Assembly (NCBI RefSeq): GCF_001729245.1
Contig: NZ_CP015217.1
Location: 1,428,001-1,492,000 of the forward strand
Direction: 5' to 3'
Length of the DNA: 64,000 nt
DNA from: Leptospira tipperaryensis
Lineage (GTDB): Bacteria > Spirochaetota > Leptospiria > Leptospirales > Leptospiraceae
Shown piece by piece: positions 9,603-19,800 of the stretch; the stretch's first letter is position 1; the number at the start of each line of letters is the position of its first letter. The position numbers and the translations under genes were made by a program. The notes beneath the pieces were generated by a model, which worked only from the letters and a program-made list of their open reading frames with translations, was not told where the DNA came from and did no database searches.

Positions 9603-10949
9603 ATGAAAGATGAGATAGAACTTGTTCCCGCGACGGCGGGGAAAATGTTTCGATTCGGCGATTTACCAAAACAAGAAGGAGCGGGCTCCGGACCTAAGTC
9701 GCAATTTTATTTTAGAAAACTAAAAATGTTTTTATCTTCCGAAGGTTGTTTTGTTTTTCTTTTATCTTTGATTCAATTTACGCATATCCTTGATTTTATG
9801 ATCATGATGCCTTTGGGAAGGAACTTTGAAAACCAGTTCCAAATCAGTCCGAAAGAATTTTCGATTTTGATTTCCTCCTATACATACAGCGCATTTTTTG
9901 CCGGAATTTTGAGTTCTTTGTTTATCGATCGATTCCATCGAAGGACTTCGGCCCTCTTTTTGTATTCCGGTTTTATACTGGGAACTCTTCTTTGTGGAAT
10001 TGCAAATTCCTATTGGATCTTATTTGCGGGAAGAATTCTCGCGGGAGCCTTTGGAGGAATTATCAGCTCAGTTCTTTTTTCCTTTGTGGGAGATTTGATA
10101 CCGGAAGAAAGAAGGGGAAGGGCGACCGGAGTGATCATGGCTGCGTTTTCGGCATCAGCGGTGATCGGAGTTCCCGTGAGTTTGAAAATTTCCAGTCTCT
10201 TTGGATGGAATGCGATTTTTCTTTCAATCGTTTGTATCAGTCTTTTGATTCTTCTCGCGATGTTTTTGATTCTCCCCAAGATCTCCATACAACGAGAGAA
10301 AGGAGAATCCAATCTTCGCGTTTTAAAAGAGATCGTTCGTTCGAAACGTTATCTGCCATCGTATCTTTTCATTGGTTCTGTGATTCTCGGCGGATTTACT
10401 GTGATTCCGTTTTTTGCCCCTTATCTGGAAAGAAACGTGGGCGTTTCCAAGGATCACCTTTCTCTCATCTATTTGATCGGAGGATCGATTACTTTTTTTT
10501 CTGCACGTCTGATCGGATCGCTTTCCGATCGTTACGGAAAAAAGAGAATGTTTTACATCTTAGTTCCGCTCGCTTGTATTCCGATTCTTTTTTTCACAAA
10601 TTTGAAATCGGGTTCGATCGTGCTGATAATCATTTGTACGAGCGGTTTTTTCGCTCTGGTTTCCGCACGTTTGATTCCGGCGATGGCGCTCATCACTTCC
10701 AGCGCGGATCAGAAAGAAAGAGGGCGATTTATGACGATCGTTTCCGCGATACAAAACCTCGCTTCCGGAATCGGAGCTTCGATCGGAGGCGCGGTTCTTA
10801 CCGTCAAGGACGTTCATTCTCCGTATCAAAATTTCGAATTGGTTGGGATTTTCGCCGTGGCGTTTAACGTTGCCGCTCTTTATTTTGCGTCCAAGGTCTA
10901 CACTCCTTTAGAATATTCAAAATTTGGAATCAATGGTAAAAATCTATGA
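9603..10949 (+). CDS. Major facilitator superfamily transporter
   Basis: 448 residues, about 12 TM helices after a 40-residue cytoplasmic N-terminus. The DRFHRRTSALF loop between TM2 and TM3 is an MFS motif-A analogue, and FAGRILAGAFGGIISSVLFS lies in TM4 as in drug/sugar-efflux DHA1-type members (AraJ/SotB-like). A second motif-A-like loop, IGSLSDRYGKKRMF, occurs in the C-terminal half. AAGGAG (9589-9594) lies 8 nt before ATG 9603 and decides this start over ATG 9582. The next gene overlaps by ATGA, so the two form an operon. Its divergent AraC neighbours suggest inducible efflux; the substrate is unknown. Confidence 0.9.
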   Translation: MKDEIELVPATAGKMFRFGDLPKQEGAGSGPKSQFYFRKLKMFLSSEGCFVFLLSLIQFTHILDFMIMMPLGRNFENQFQISPKEFSILISSYTYSAFFAGILSSLFIDRFHRRTSALFLYSGFILGTLLCGIANSYWILFAGRILAGAFGGIISSVLFSFVGDLIPEERRGRATGVIMAAFSASAVIGVPVSLKISSLFGWNAIFLSIVCISLLILLAMFLILPKISIQREKGESNLRVLKEIVRSKRYLPSYLFIGSVILGGFTVIPFFAPYLERNVGVSKDHLSLIYLIGGSITFFSARLIGSLSDRYGKKRMFYILVPLACIPILFFTNLKSGSIVLIIICTSGFFALVSARLIPAMALITSSADQKERGRFMTIVSAIQNLASGIGASIGGAVLTVKDVHSPYQNFELVGIFAVAFNVAALYFASKVYTPLEYSKFGINGKNL

Positions 10950-11476
10950 GAAAAGAATTTTTAGTAAGACTGGGCGCGTATTCCGCAGTCATGGCCGGAA
11001 TTCTGCGTTGTTTCGCTTCGTTTGCCGGAGAATTTTTATCCGGTTTCTATTTAGAGATCCTCTATTCCGCTACTGATATTTGTATTCTCTTTGCGGTCCT
11101 GGGTTTCTACTTTCGATATTACGAAGGCTTAAAACGACTCGCGTGGATCGGGTTTGTGTTTTGTATGATCGGGATCGGACTTTTGATTGGACCGGATGAA
11201 TCCGCCTCTGGTTGGAACGTCTATCCTTACGGAGCGGGAATCCTTTCTTTTGGTTTGATTCTGATCGGAATCGATTCATGGAAATGGAATATTCTTGCAA
11301 AATGGATTCCGAGTTTTTGGATGCTTTCGGTTCTTCTTGGTTCGGTCGGTTTTTTATTGAGTGGAGGTACTTGGTTGTTTGCGATCGCCGGAGTTTTGTT
11401 CGGGATAGGTTTTATTGGAATGGGTTTTTCACTTTTGGGGTCTCTTCCCAGTTCTAAGTTAGAATTGGATGCTTGA
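10946..11476 (+). CDS. Small polytopic membrane protein
   Basis: 176 residues with five or six hydrophobic helices (for example AVMAGILRCFASFAG, DICILFAVLGFYF, GFVFCMIGIGLLIG, FWMLSVLLGSVGFLL, LFAIAGVLFGIGFIG) and no soluble domain. Its ATG overlaps the stop of the MFS gene (ATGA), so it is translationally coupled and probably functions with the transporter or belongs to the same response. I do not recognise a named family. Confidence 0.75.
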   Translation: MRKEFLVRLGAYSAVMAGILRCFASFAGEFLSGFYLEILYSATDICILFAVLGFYFRYYEGLKRLAWIGFVFCMIGIGLLIGPDESASGWNVYPYGAGILSFGLILIGIDSWKWNILAKWIPSFWMLSVLLGSVGFLLSGGTWLFAIAGVLFGIGFIGMGFSLLGSLPSSKLELDA

Positions 11477-11543
11477 GTAACTGGAAGCAGTTAAGATTTT
11501 TTGGATGTTTCTTTATAGTTATATCGCTTGAACGAAAGTAGTC

Positions 11544-11576
11544 GTTTCGCTCCGAGAAATATTCCCGGAGTGAAAC
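11544..11576. terminator. Hairpin between convergent genes, possible bidirectional terminator
   Basis: GTTTCGCTCCG (11544-11554) pairs with CGGAGTGAAAC (11566-11576) with one G-T wobble. The T-tails on both sides are poor, so terminator activity is uncertain, but it sits between two convergent genes. Confidence 0.4.
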
Positions 11577-11589
11577 CATTTTCCGAACC

Positions 11590-14500
11590 TCAATAGAAAC
11601 CGAATCCTAATTCATTTGAATTGGATGCAGCTCCTCCGATTCCCCCGAGTAAGCCGGATCCAAAAATCACTGTCGATGGAGCCAAAGGATTGTTTGTAAA
11701 GGGGGTAGCTCCCCCAACGGAATGATAGATACGCACTTGATCGATGGCGCCGCCTACGAGTAGATCCGGAAGACCGTCTCCGTTCACGTCGCTTGTTCCA
11801 AAGGGGATTCCTGGACCGTTGATTGTGGAATTGATTCCGTAGGCCGAACCTGCAACCATATTGATATCAGCTAACGTTGTATCCCGAGTCGCAGCCGCGG
11901 CCGCTGGCATCATAAATACGTGAACGGTATTCGGCCCTGCATTCGACGAAGCCATGATGACATCGGATCTTCCGTCCAAATCCAAGTCTTTTACTGAGAG
12001 CGAGCCTCCTAAGAACTGTCCATTGATTGCATTCCCACCCAGAAATGCGCGGTGTGCCGCACCTACGGTCAATGGTGTTCCGATTCCACCGCCCCCGGCA
12101 GAAAAGAAGACAACCACTCGACCCTGCTGGTTGACGTTTGGATTTCCTACTTGGATAAAGAAAGGAGCTCCACCTGTCACGTCGGCAAAACCATCTCCGT
12201 TTACATCACTCGCCGCGACTGTGTATCCGAGTTGCGCCGCGCCTCCGGGAACTCCTACTGCTACAGGCGCGTTTCCGGTATTGTTCGTGATGGTGTGCAC
12301 GGTCGCTGTTAAACCTGCTGCGCCGCCGTAATACGTATAAATTCTTCCCCAGTTGAGTCCCCCGCCGGCATAACCTGCATTGAAAATATAACCAGGGGCC
12401 CCGACGACGAGGTCATCCTCGTTGCCCCCGTTGATATTTCCTGTCGCAAGGGAGAATCCAAATTTTTCATTCGCAGCGCTTCCTGTTTTGAAAGAAGAAG
12501 CTCCGCCTCCGCCTGCAGTAACGGTCGCAGTCGCAATTCCTGTGGCTCCCGCAGAATGGAAGACGTAAGCTCTTCCCATGGATCCGTTATAACTCGGGGC
12601 TCCGACAATTAAGTCCGTAAACCCGTCTCCATTGATATCGCCTGTTGCCAAAGCGTCTCCAAAACGATCGGCTGTCGCGTTCGTCCCGGTAAGAGTGTTG
12701 TTAGCAAAAGCCGCAAAAGATGTGACTACCCCCGCAGTTCCAGAAGAATAGAATATATAAACTCGGCCATTGTTGGTTCCCGCGCTCTGAAATTGAGGAG
12801 AGCCGATTGCAACGTCGGCAAATCCGTCCCCATTAAAATCTCCCATCGTGGCGGTCTTACCAAATTGAGACGCTGCTGTTCCGATGATGATTCTACTCGC
12901 AAATTGCGCGTTGGTAATCGTAATTCCTGCAGCCCCAGAAGAATGAAAAATATACGCCAATCCTTGACCATATTCGGGAGCAACTAAATCCACATAACCA
13001 TCTCCGTTGATGTCTTTGTTCGTTCCTTTTCTAAAGGTGACCGTAGGTGATACCGTTGTATTGTTCGCCGAGTCCGTGGCCCTAACCTGAACCGTATGTT
13101 GGGAATTTGGTTTCCAAGTGAGAGCGCCCGTCGGGATAGCGAATTTCCAGTTATTTGTTCCTGTGGCCAGTGCGTAGGCACCTCCATCCAGAGAAACTTC
13201 CACAGTTGCAATGGTTCCTGCATCGGTGACGGTTCCATTGATAAACCCGCTTTCCAAAATGCTTTTATTTTTTACGTTTTGAATCACGACACCCGGTGGA
13301 GTTACATCCAATGCTGCCCCTGTTTGGAAAGTCCAACTATAGGGCGCTCCGATTGGATTTCCTGCAAGATCTTTGGCGCCGACCGTGATCGTTGCAGTAT
13401 GCCAGGTTCCGAATGCAAGGAATGCGCTTGGAGTAAACGAAGCCGTTGTTCCCGTGCAATTTACAGTTCCCGCCACCGGGCCTCCGTCATTGAGAGTAAA
13501 CGTCGCCGTTGTTAAGGATGGGCAATCGATAGCCTCACTGAACGCAACGGAAACGACCGTGTTTGTCGCGACTCCGGTAGTTCCGTTTGCCGGCGCTGCA
13601 ATAGAAATGGAAGGTGCGGTTGTATCCGGCGCTGCTCCCGTTGTGAAACTCCAAGTGAATGGAGCCGTAAGAGAATTTCCGGCAAGATCTTTAACCGCAA
13701 CGGAAATTGTTGCTGTGTATGTTGTTCCAAACGCTAAAGTTGCGGTCGGGGTAAACGTCGCCGTCGTTCCCGAACACCCAACGGTTCCCGCGACAGGCGC
13801 TCCGTCGTTTAAGGTAACGCTTGCAGTAGTGATCGTCGCGCAATTCAACGATTCACTGAATGCAATACTAAGAATGCTATTTACCAAGACGTTGGTTGTC
13901 GCGACGGTCGGACTTACAAAAGAGACGGTCGGCGGAGTCGAGTCCGGGGCTGCACCTGTTGTAAAATTCCAGGAATACAAAGCGGTGATTGAATTCCCAG
14001 CGAGATCTTTTGCTGCAACAGTAATGTTTGCTGTATAGAGAGTGTTGTATCCTAAGGCTGCGGTCGGAGTGAACGTAGCAGAGGTTCCAGCGCAGGTTAC
14101 CGTTCCGGGAACAGCAGCACCTCCGGTTAACGTAAAACTTGCTGTCGTAATCGTTGCGCAGTTCATTGCTTCGCTAAAAACCGCGCTTACGCTCGTATTG
14201 ATTCCAACTCCGGTAAGGGTGTTCGCAGGAGTTACCAAGGAAACTGTCGGAGCCGTTGTATCCGGGGCCGCGTTCGTTGTAAAACTCCAAGAGTATGGAG
14301 CCGCAAGAGAATTTCCTGCAAGGTCTTTGACCGCCGTTGAAATGGTCGCAGTATAAGTGGTCCCATAGGCCAAGGCGGCGGCCGGGGTAAATGTTGCGGA
14401 TGTGCCCGAACAACCAACGGTTCCTGCGATCCCGCTTCCATCACTTAAAGTAACGTTAGCCGTCGTGACCGTCGCACAATTCAAGGCCTCGCTAAATGAA

Positions 14501-15969
14501 ATACTCAGAGATCCGTTGATTGAAAATCCGACAAAGGTATTTGCCGGACTTACAAAAGAAACCGTTGGAGCCGTTGTATCCGGAGCCGCGCCTGTTGTAA
14601 AACTCCAAGAATACAAAGCAGGGACAGAATTGCCCGCGAGATCTTTTGCCGTCGTGGTGACGTTTGCAGTATAGGTAGTATTGTATCCTAAGACTGCGGT
14701 CGGAGTGAACGTAGCAGAGGTTCCAGCGCAAGTTACCGTTCCTGGAACGGCTGCTCCTCCAGTTAACGTAAAACTTGCAGTAGTAATCGTTGCGCAGTTC
14801 ATTGCTTCGCTGAAAACCGCGCTTACGCTCGTATTGATTCCAACTCCGGTAAGAGTATTTGCAGGACTGACTAAGGATATGCTTGGTGCAGTTACGTCTG
14901 GACCCGCTCCCGTTGTAAAACTCCAAATAAAAGCTGCTGCAAGAGAATTTCCTGCAAGGTCTTTGACTGCCGTTGAAATGGTCGCAGTGTAAGTCGTTGC
15001 ATAAGCGAGTGGGACAATCGGTGTGAATGTAGCAGCAGATCCAGAGCATCCGACGGTTCCTGCAATTGCAGTTCCATCGCTTAGAGATACGCTCGCGGGA
15101 GTGATCGTAGCACAATCGACGGCTTCACTGAAAGCAATACTCAAAGATCCATTGACTGAAAATCCGATAGAACCGTTTACGGGGTTGATAAAAGAAACCG
15201 TAGGCGGTGTAACGTCCGGCGCAGAACTCGTGGTAAAATTCCAGGCATACAATGCTGGAATCGCGTTTCCCGCTAAATCTTTAGCACCCGTTGTAATTCT
15301 TGCTGTATAAGCAGTATTGGGCGCAAGAGTCGCAGCCGGTGTGAATGTGGCTGCGGTTCCACCGCAAGTTACGGTTCCTGGGATTGCCGCTCCATTATCC
15401 AACTGGAATGTAGTATTGTCGATAGTAGTGCAATTTACGTTTTCACTGAATGCAACACTTACCGAAGTGTTATTGGGAACGGCTGGATTACCATTGCTCG
15501 GAGTCGTCAAAGAAACCGCCGGAGCCACTGTATCCAATATGGCCGCAGTCGTGAAGCTCCAAATCAGATCTTCCTTGAGAGCAATTCCGCTCGTAGATTT
15601 AATTTCTTTCGCAATTGTAACGGTGTAGGTTGTGGAAGCGGACAAGGGAGAATTCGGAGTGAATACAACAGAAGTTTCATTCATCGTAAAACTTCCCGGA
15701 ATGATAGTTCCTCCTTGTTTTAGAAAGAATGTGGAAGCTGTTACAGATAAAGAATCTAAGGGAGCGCTAAAAGTAATTTGGACAGACGTATTCAAAGAAA
15801 TTCCAGTTACACCGGATCCCGGTGTGATTTGTGAAACTGAAAAAAGATCCGATTTATTGGTCAGATCGAAATAAGCGAGAAAAGGTAAATTATTCTTATT
15901 TCCGTATGCGCAACTTACACTTACGAATACGACCAGAAAGGAAAGAATTGTTTTCATCAATGTTTTCAT
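11590..15969 (-). CDS. Giant lipoprotein with 8 Ig-like repeats and FG-GAP propeller
   Basis: About 1,459 residues from ATG 15969, which has GGAGAAG 7 nt upstream; an earlier ATG (16023) lacks one. The signal peptide MKTLMKTILSFLVVFVSVSC ends in a lipobox-like Cys. Then follow about eight roughly 106-residue Big_5/SbsA-type Ig-like repeats, each opening DxTxPxVS and closing with KDLAGNS plus WSFTT. A distinct linker domain (PPGVVIQNVKNKSILESGF) comes next, then about seven FG-GAP blades with calcium-loop motifs such as DINGDGYVDLV, DFNGDGFADVAIG, DVNGDGFADVTGG and DVNGDGLPDLLVG. This resembles an integrin-alpha-like propeller on a stalk; surface display and adhesion are inferred. It is paralogous to the protein at 16852-20481. 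Confidence 0.85.
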   Translation of the reverse strand: MKTLMKTILSFLVVFVSVSCAYGNKNNLPFLAYFDLTNKSDLFSVSQITPGSGVTGISLNTSVQITFSAPLDSLSVTASTFFLKQGGTIIPGSFTMNETSVVFTPNSPLSASTTYTVTIAKEIKSTSGIALKEDLIWSFTTAAILDTVAPAVSLTTPSNGNPAVPNNTSVSVAFSENVNCTTIDNTTFQLDNGAAIPGTVTCGGTAATFTPAATLAPNTAYTARITTGAKDLAGNAIPALYAWNFTTSSAPDVTPPTVSFINPVNGSIGFSVNGSLSIAFSEAVDCATITPASVSLSDGTAIAGTVGCSGSAATFTPIVPLAYATTYTATISTAVKDLAGNSLAAAFIWSFTTGAGPDVTAPSISLVSPANTLTGVGINTSVSAVFSEAMNCATITTASFTLTGGAAVPGTVTCAGTSATFTPTAVLGYNTTYTANVTTTAKDLAGNSVPALYSWSFTTGAAPDTTAPTVSFVSPANTFVGFSINGSLSISFSEALNCATVTTANVTLSDGSGIAGTVGCSGTSATFTPAAALAYGTTYTATISTAVKDLAGNSLAAPYSWSFTTNAAPDTTAPTVSLVTPANTLTGVGINTSVSAVFSEAMNCATITTASFTLTGGAAVPGTVTCAGTSATFTPTAALGYNTLYTANITVAAKDLAGNSITALYSWNFTTGAAPDSTPPTVSFVSPTVATTNVLVNSILSIAFSESLNCATITTASVTLNDGAPVAGTVGCSGTTATFTPTATLAFGTTYTATISVAVKDLAGNSLTAPFTWSFTTGAAPDTTAPSISIAAPANGTTGVATNTVVSVAFSEAIDCPSLTTATFTLNDGGPVAGTVNCTGTTASFTPSAFLAFGTWHTATITVGAKDLAGNPIGAPYSWTFQTGAALDVTPPGVVIQNVKNKSILESGFINGTVTDAGTIATVEVSLDGGAYALATGTNNWKFAIPTGALTWKPNSQHTVQVRATDSANNTTVSPTVTFRKGTNKDINGDGYVDLVAPEYGQGLAYIFHSSGAAGITITNAQFASRIIIGTAASQFGKTATMGDFNGDGFADVAIGSPQFQSAGTNNGRVYIFYSSGTAGVVTSFAAFANNTLTGTNATADRFGDALATGDINGDGFTDLIVGAPSYNGSMGRAYVFHSAGATGIATATVTAGGGGASSFKTGSAANEKFGFSLATGNINGGNEDDLVVGAPGYIFNAGYAGGGLNWGRIYTYYGGAAGLTATVHTITNNTGNAPVAVGVPGGAAQLGYTVAASDVNGDGFADVTGGAPFFIQVGNPNVNQQGRVVVFFSAGGGGIGTPLTVGAAHRAFLGGNAINGQFLGGSLSVKDLDLDGRSDVIMASSNAGPNTVHVFMMPAAAAATRDTTLADINMVAGSAYGINSTINGPGIPFGTSDVNGDGLPDLLVGGAIDQVRIYHSVGGATPFTNNPLAPSTVIFGSGLLGGIGGAASNSNELGFGFY
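14044..14871 (-). repeat. 636-bp internal duplication (two Ig-like units) in the giant lipoprotein
   Basis: The segments 14044-14235 and 14680-14871 are nearly identical at DNA level, offset by 636 bp (212 codons, two Ig-like units). The translated units share LTGVGINTSVSAVFSEAMNC and ASFTLTGGAAVPGTVTCAGT. The intervening unit is likewise close to its neighbour one period away. This indicates recent in-frame duplication of a two-unit block. Confidence 0.8.
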
Positions 15970-16441
15970 ACCAACTTCTCCAACAAAACCGGTTTTCCGT
16001 ATCTGGTATTCCCGGCATTTCATCGGTTGAGAATATCATAAAATAGGATTCATCGTCCCTTTGAGTTATAACATGAATAAGTTTCGAAAGCCTATGCATC
16101 TCCCCCTCAAAAACTTTTCAAAATCAATAATAGGAACGGTTTATTATGAAATGATGATATTACTCCCATCGGTTTAGTTGCGTTTAAAAAGAATCTCCGA
16201 ACAATCGGGTCGCGAGAAGAAAGAAATGTTATTCAGTTTATAATTTGAAAATATCGAAAGCGGAGAGTAAGGTGCGTGATGGCTCTCGGGTAAAATGAAT
16301 TGTTTTGAGAAAAAATGATTAGGTTCTAAGGATCAAAATGAGGGACGAAATATTTGAATGGCCAATTTCGTTTTGTTAAGACAAAGAACGCGACTAACGT
16401 TATTTTGAAGAAGAATTTTCAATTCGAGGACAACTCAAATA

Positions 16442-16583
16442 AGAGCCTGTCCTAAAACGGTAGACTGTGGGAACTCCTTCGCTTCGATCCACGGAACAAT
16501 CTCTCGAAAATCGAAGGATCGCAAAACGTAAGGCTTTTGTAGGAACTATTACAAAATTTCTTTCCAGTTCTGGGACAAGCTCT
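16442..16583. mobile_element. 142-bp MITE-like element
   Basis: The ends are imperfect 17-bp inverted repeats: AGAGCCTGTCCTAAAAC at the left and the complement of AGAGCTTGTCCCAGAAC at the right (14 of 17 match). Inside lie two GGAACT-containing semi-palindromes (near 16466 and 16534-16553). No coding capacity. Size, inverted termini and non-coding interior fit a non-autonomous miniature element; the parent IS is not in the window. Confidence 0.55.
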
Positions 16584-16795
16584 AAAAAATAAGTCTGAGA
16601 ATAACAATAAAGCGTCTTTAGATTCTATAGAATTTTTTATACTTTTTTAAGGTAACGGCTTACGTTTGGAAATTTTCTCTGAGCGAAATTGAAGAATCTT
16701 CTAAATTGGATTTCAGGTTTTCTTCGGTTTTGATTCCAATGAGGAAGGTTTAAAATGAGATTCTTCTAATTATATTTTTTCCATTGCTCGAAATC

Positions 16796-16837
16796 AAAAA
16801 AGCTTAGAACACGCAAATGCCCTTTTGCGTGTTCTAA
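16796..16837 (-). terminator. Rho-independent terminator of the second giant lipoprotein
   Basis: Perfect 14-bp stem TTAGAACACGCAAA (16804-16817) with its complement (16824-16837) and a 6-nt loop. On the minus strand it is followed by a six-T run (16801-16796) and lies just after the stop at 16852. Confidence 0.9.
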
Positions 16838-16851
16838 CATATTCAAAATTC

Positions 16852-19800
16852 TTAATAAACGCTCGACCCAAACATGTTGGAACCGGCGCCACCGGTCAAC
16901 CCGGAGCCGTCGATGATTCCGGAAGCGGACGCGGGTGCATTCGTGCTCAATCCGGTTCCGGAGGAATGAAAGATATACGCTCTTCCCTGAAAGGAGTTGT
17001 ACCCCGGAGAACCGACCAGTAGATCCGGAAAACCGTCTCCGTTCACGTCTCCCGTTGCAAGTCCCCAGCCGTAGAGATCCCCCAAAGGTCCGGTCATCGT
17101 AAGCGTGGCCGTTCCTGCGTTGGTAAATCCGAGAAGAGGGGTCATGAAGATCGAAACAAGTCCTTGGGCTGGAGCGTTTGGAGTTGAGTTTGCGATTACG
17201 TCAGCTTTTCCGTCATTGTCCAAATCTCTCGCTGCCAAAGAAAAGCCGAAGTGATTGTCTATCGTGGTTCCTTGGATGATAAAAATCGCACCGCCTAAAC
17301 CGGCGCTGGTAGAAATTCCAGCGCTCGTAGAAGAAGAAGTATAGACGACGACGTGTCCTCTTCCTCCGTTTAGAAACGGAGCGCCTCCGATAAGATCGGC
17401 ATAACCGTCTCCACTCACGTCCGCTACGGCGATGGAGAATCCGAATTGATCCCCTACGGTTCCGGATCCATTTGTAAGAGTGCTCGATACGGCCCCGAGT
17501 CCGGTTCCACTTCCGTGGAAGATCGAAACTCTTCCTCTTTGGCCGTTGTAACCGTAAGAACCAATCGCGATGTCCGCGTAGATGTCTCCGTTGATATTTC
17601 CCGACGCCAAAGAATTTCCAAAAAGATCATTGGACGCAGAGCCTGTTAGAGTACAACTCGCGGTGGCTACGCTTGAATCCGTGATGCCGGCGGCTCCGGT
17701 AGAATGAAAGATATAGACCTTTCCCCGAGAAGTCGTAGCGTTGGGAGCTCCTACGATGAGATCCGCGTACCCGTTTCCATCCACGTCTCCCGCTTCTATA
17801 GCGCTTCCGAATCGCTCTCCGGCCGCGCCTCCGTCGATTCTTACCGAAGCAAAGGCGACAAAGGAAATACTCACTCCCGCGCTTCCCGAAGAATAAAACG
17901 CATAGACTCTTCCCGCGGAAGCGCTGGCTCCGGGAGCTCCTACGATCACGTCCGCGTATCCGTCTCCGTTGAGATCTTCTAAGGCCACGCTCCTTCCAAA
18001 TTCTTCGGCTACCGTTCCTACAATATAACGATTTGCTAAATTTGCATTCGTAGTAGTAATCCCTCCGGTTCCGGAAGAATGAAAGATGTAAACGAGACCT
18101 TGTCCGTATTCTCCACTTACAAGATCTACGTATCCGTCACCGTTCACGTCCTTGTTGGTTCCTTTTCTTACTTGTGCGGAAGCGACGGAAGAAAAATTTC
18201 CGGACGTATCCTTGCTTCGAGCGGTAATTGTATGTTGGGAACCGATCGACCAAGTCGCAGCGCCCGAAGGAAGTTTGAAATTCCAAGTCGTAGTACCGGA
18301 GGCGGTGGTATAAGCCCCGCCGTCGATGGAGACTTCTACGAGAGAGACTCCGCCCGCGTCCGAAGCGGTTCCGATCACAAAACCGGTTTCAACAAGACTC
18401 TTATTTACAAAATTCTGAATTACAACTCCGGGATTCGTTGTGTCCGGAAGAGCTCCCGTAGTAAAACTCCAACTATAATTGGATGCGATCGAATTGTTCG
18501 CTAAATCTTTGGCTCCGATAAGAATCGTCGCAGTGTAGGAACTCCCCGGAAGAAGGCTTGCACTTGGAGTAAACACCGCATTGGTTCCGGAACAAGAGAC
18601 GGTTCCCGGGACGCCGGCTCCGTTACTCAGAGTAAAGGTAGCCGTCGTAAGAGTTGTACAATCCATTCCTTCGCTAAACGCGGCCGTGATAGTCGTGCTC
18701 GTCGCAACTCCCGTGGAAGAATTGATCGGATTGACTATGGACACGGTCGGAGCCGTAACGTCCGGCGCGGAACCGGTAGTAAAGGACCAGACAAAAGAAG
18801 ACACGATAGAATTTCCCGCGAGGTCTTTTACCGCGGTTGTGATCGTAGCCGTATAAGACGTGTTAAACGATAGAGCCGAAGTCGGAGTGAAGGTCGCGGT
18901 GGTGGAAGAACAGCCTACGGTCCCGGCCGCGGCGGATCCGTTGTTCAGAGTAAAACTCGCGCTCGTAACCGAACCGCAGTTTAAGGTTTCGCTGAATGCG
19001 ACGCTGATCACTCCGTTCACGCTAAATCCTGTAGAAGAATTCAGTGGATTTGTAACGGAAACGGTCGGAGGTGTAGAATCCGGAGCCGATCCCGTCGTAA
19101 AACTCCAGTTATAATTGGAAACGATCGAATTTCCGGCGAGATCCTTTGCGGCAGTAGTAATCGTCGCCGTATAAGAAGTGTTATACGATAAAGTCGCGCT
19201 CGGAGTAAAAGTTGCGGAAGTCCCGAGACAACTTACGGAACCCGCCACGGCAGAACCTCCGTTGAGAACAAAGCTTGCGGTCGTAAGAGTTGTACAATCA
19301 ACAAATTCGCTAAAAACCGCGCTCACACTCGTGTTCACACCGACTCCCGATAAAGAATTGGAAGGTGACACTAAAGAAACAGTCGGCGGAGTTATATCCG
19401 GAGCCGATCCGGTTGTAAAGCTCCAAGAGAAAGGCGCTGCGAGAGAGTTTCCCGCAAGGTCCTTTGCCGCGGTCGTGATCGTTGCCGTATAACTTGTGTT
19501 ATACGATAAATTTGCAGTTGGATTAAAAGAGGCGGTCGTTCCAAGACAAGAAACCGTACCAGCAACCGCCGATCCGTCGCTTAGGACAAAGCTCGCCGTC
19601 GTCAAAGTTGTACAATTGAGAGTTTCACTAAACGCAACCGCGAGAGAACCGTTGACCGCAAAACCGACGGAGGCGTTCGAGGGACTCGCGAAAGAAACAG
19701 TCGGAGGTGTAGAATCCGGAGCCGATCCCGTCGTAAAATTCCAACTAAAAGCGGAAGTGATCGGATTGCCTGCGAGATCTTGGGCGCCGACCGAAATTGT

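Larger units (their letters stand above)
15970..16851. other. Long intergenic region upstream of the giant lipoprotein
   Basis: About 880 bp between two minus-strand giant-lipoprotein genes. It contains the leader of the first gene, a 142-bp inverted-repeat element (16442-16583) and the terminator of the second gene (16796-16837). No open frame with a ribosome-binding site or motif was found. Confidence 0.6.
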
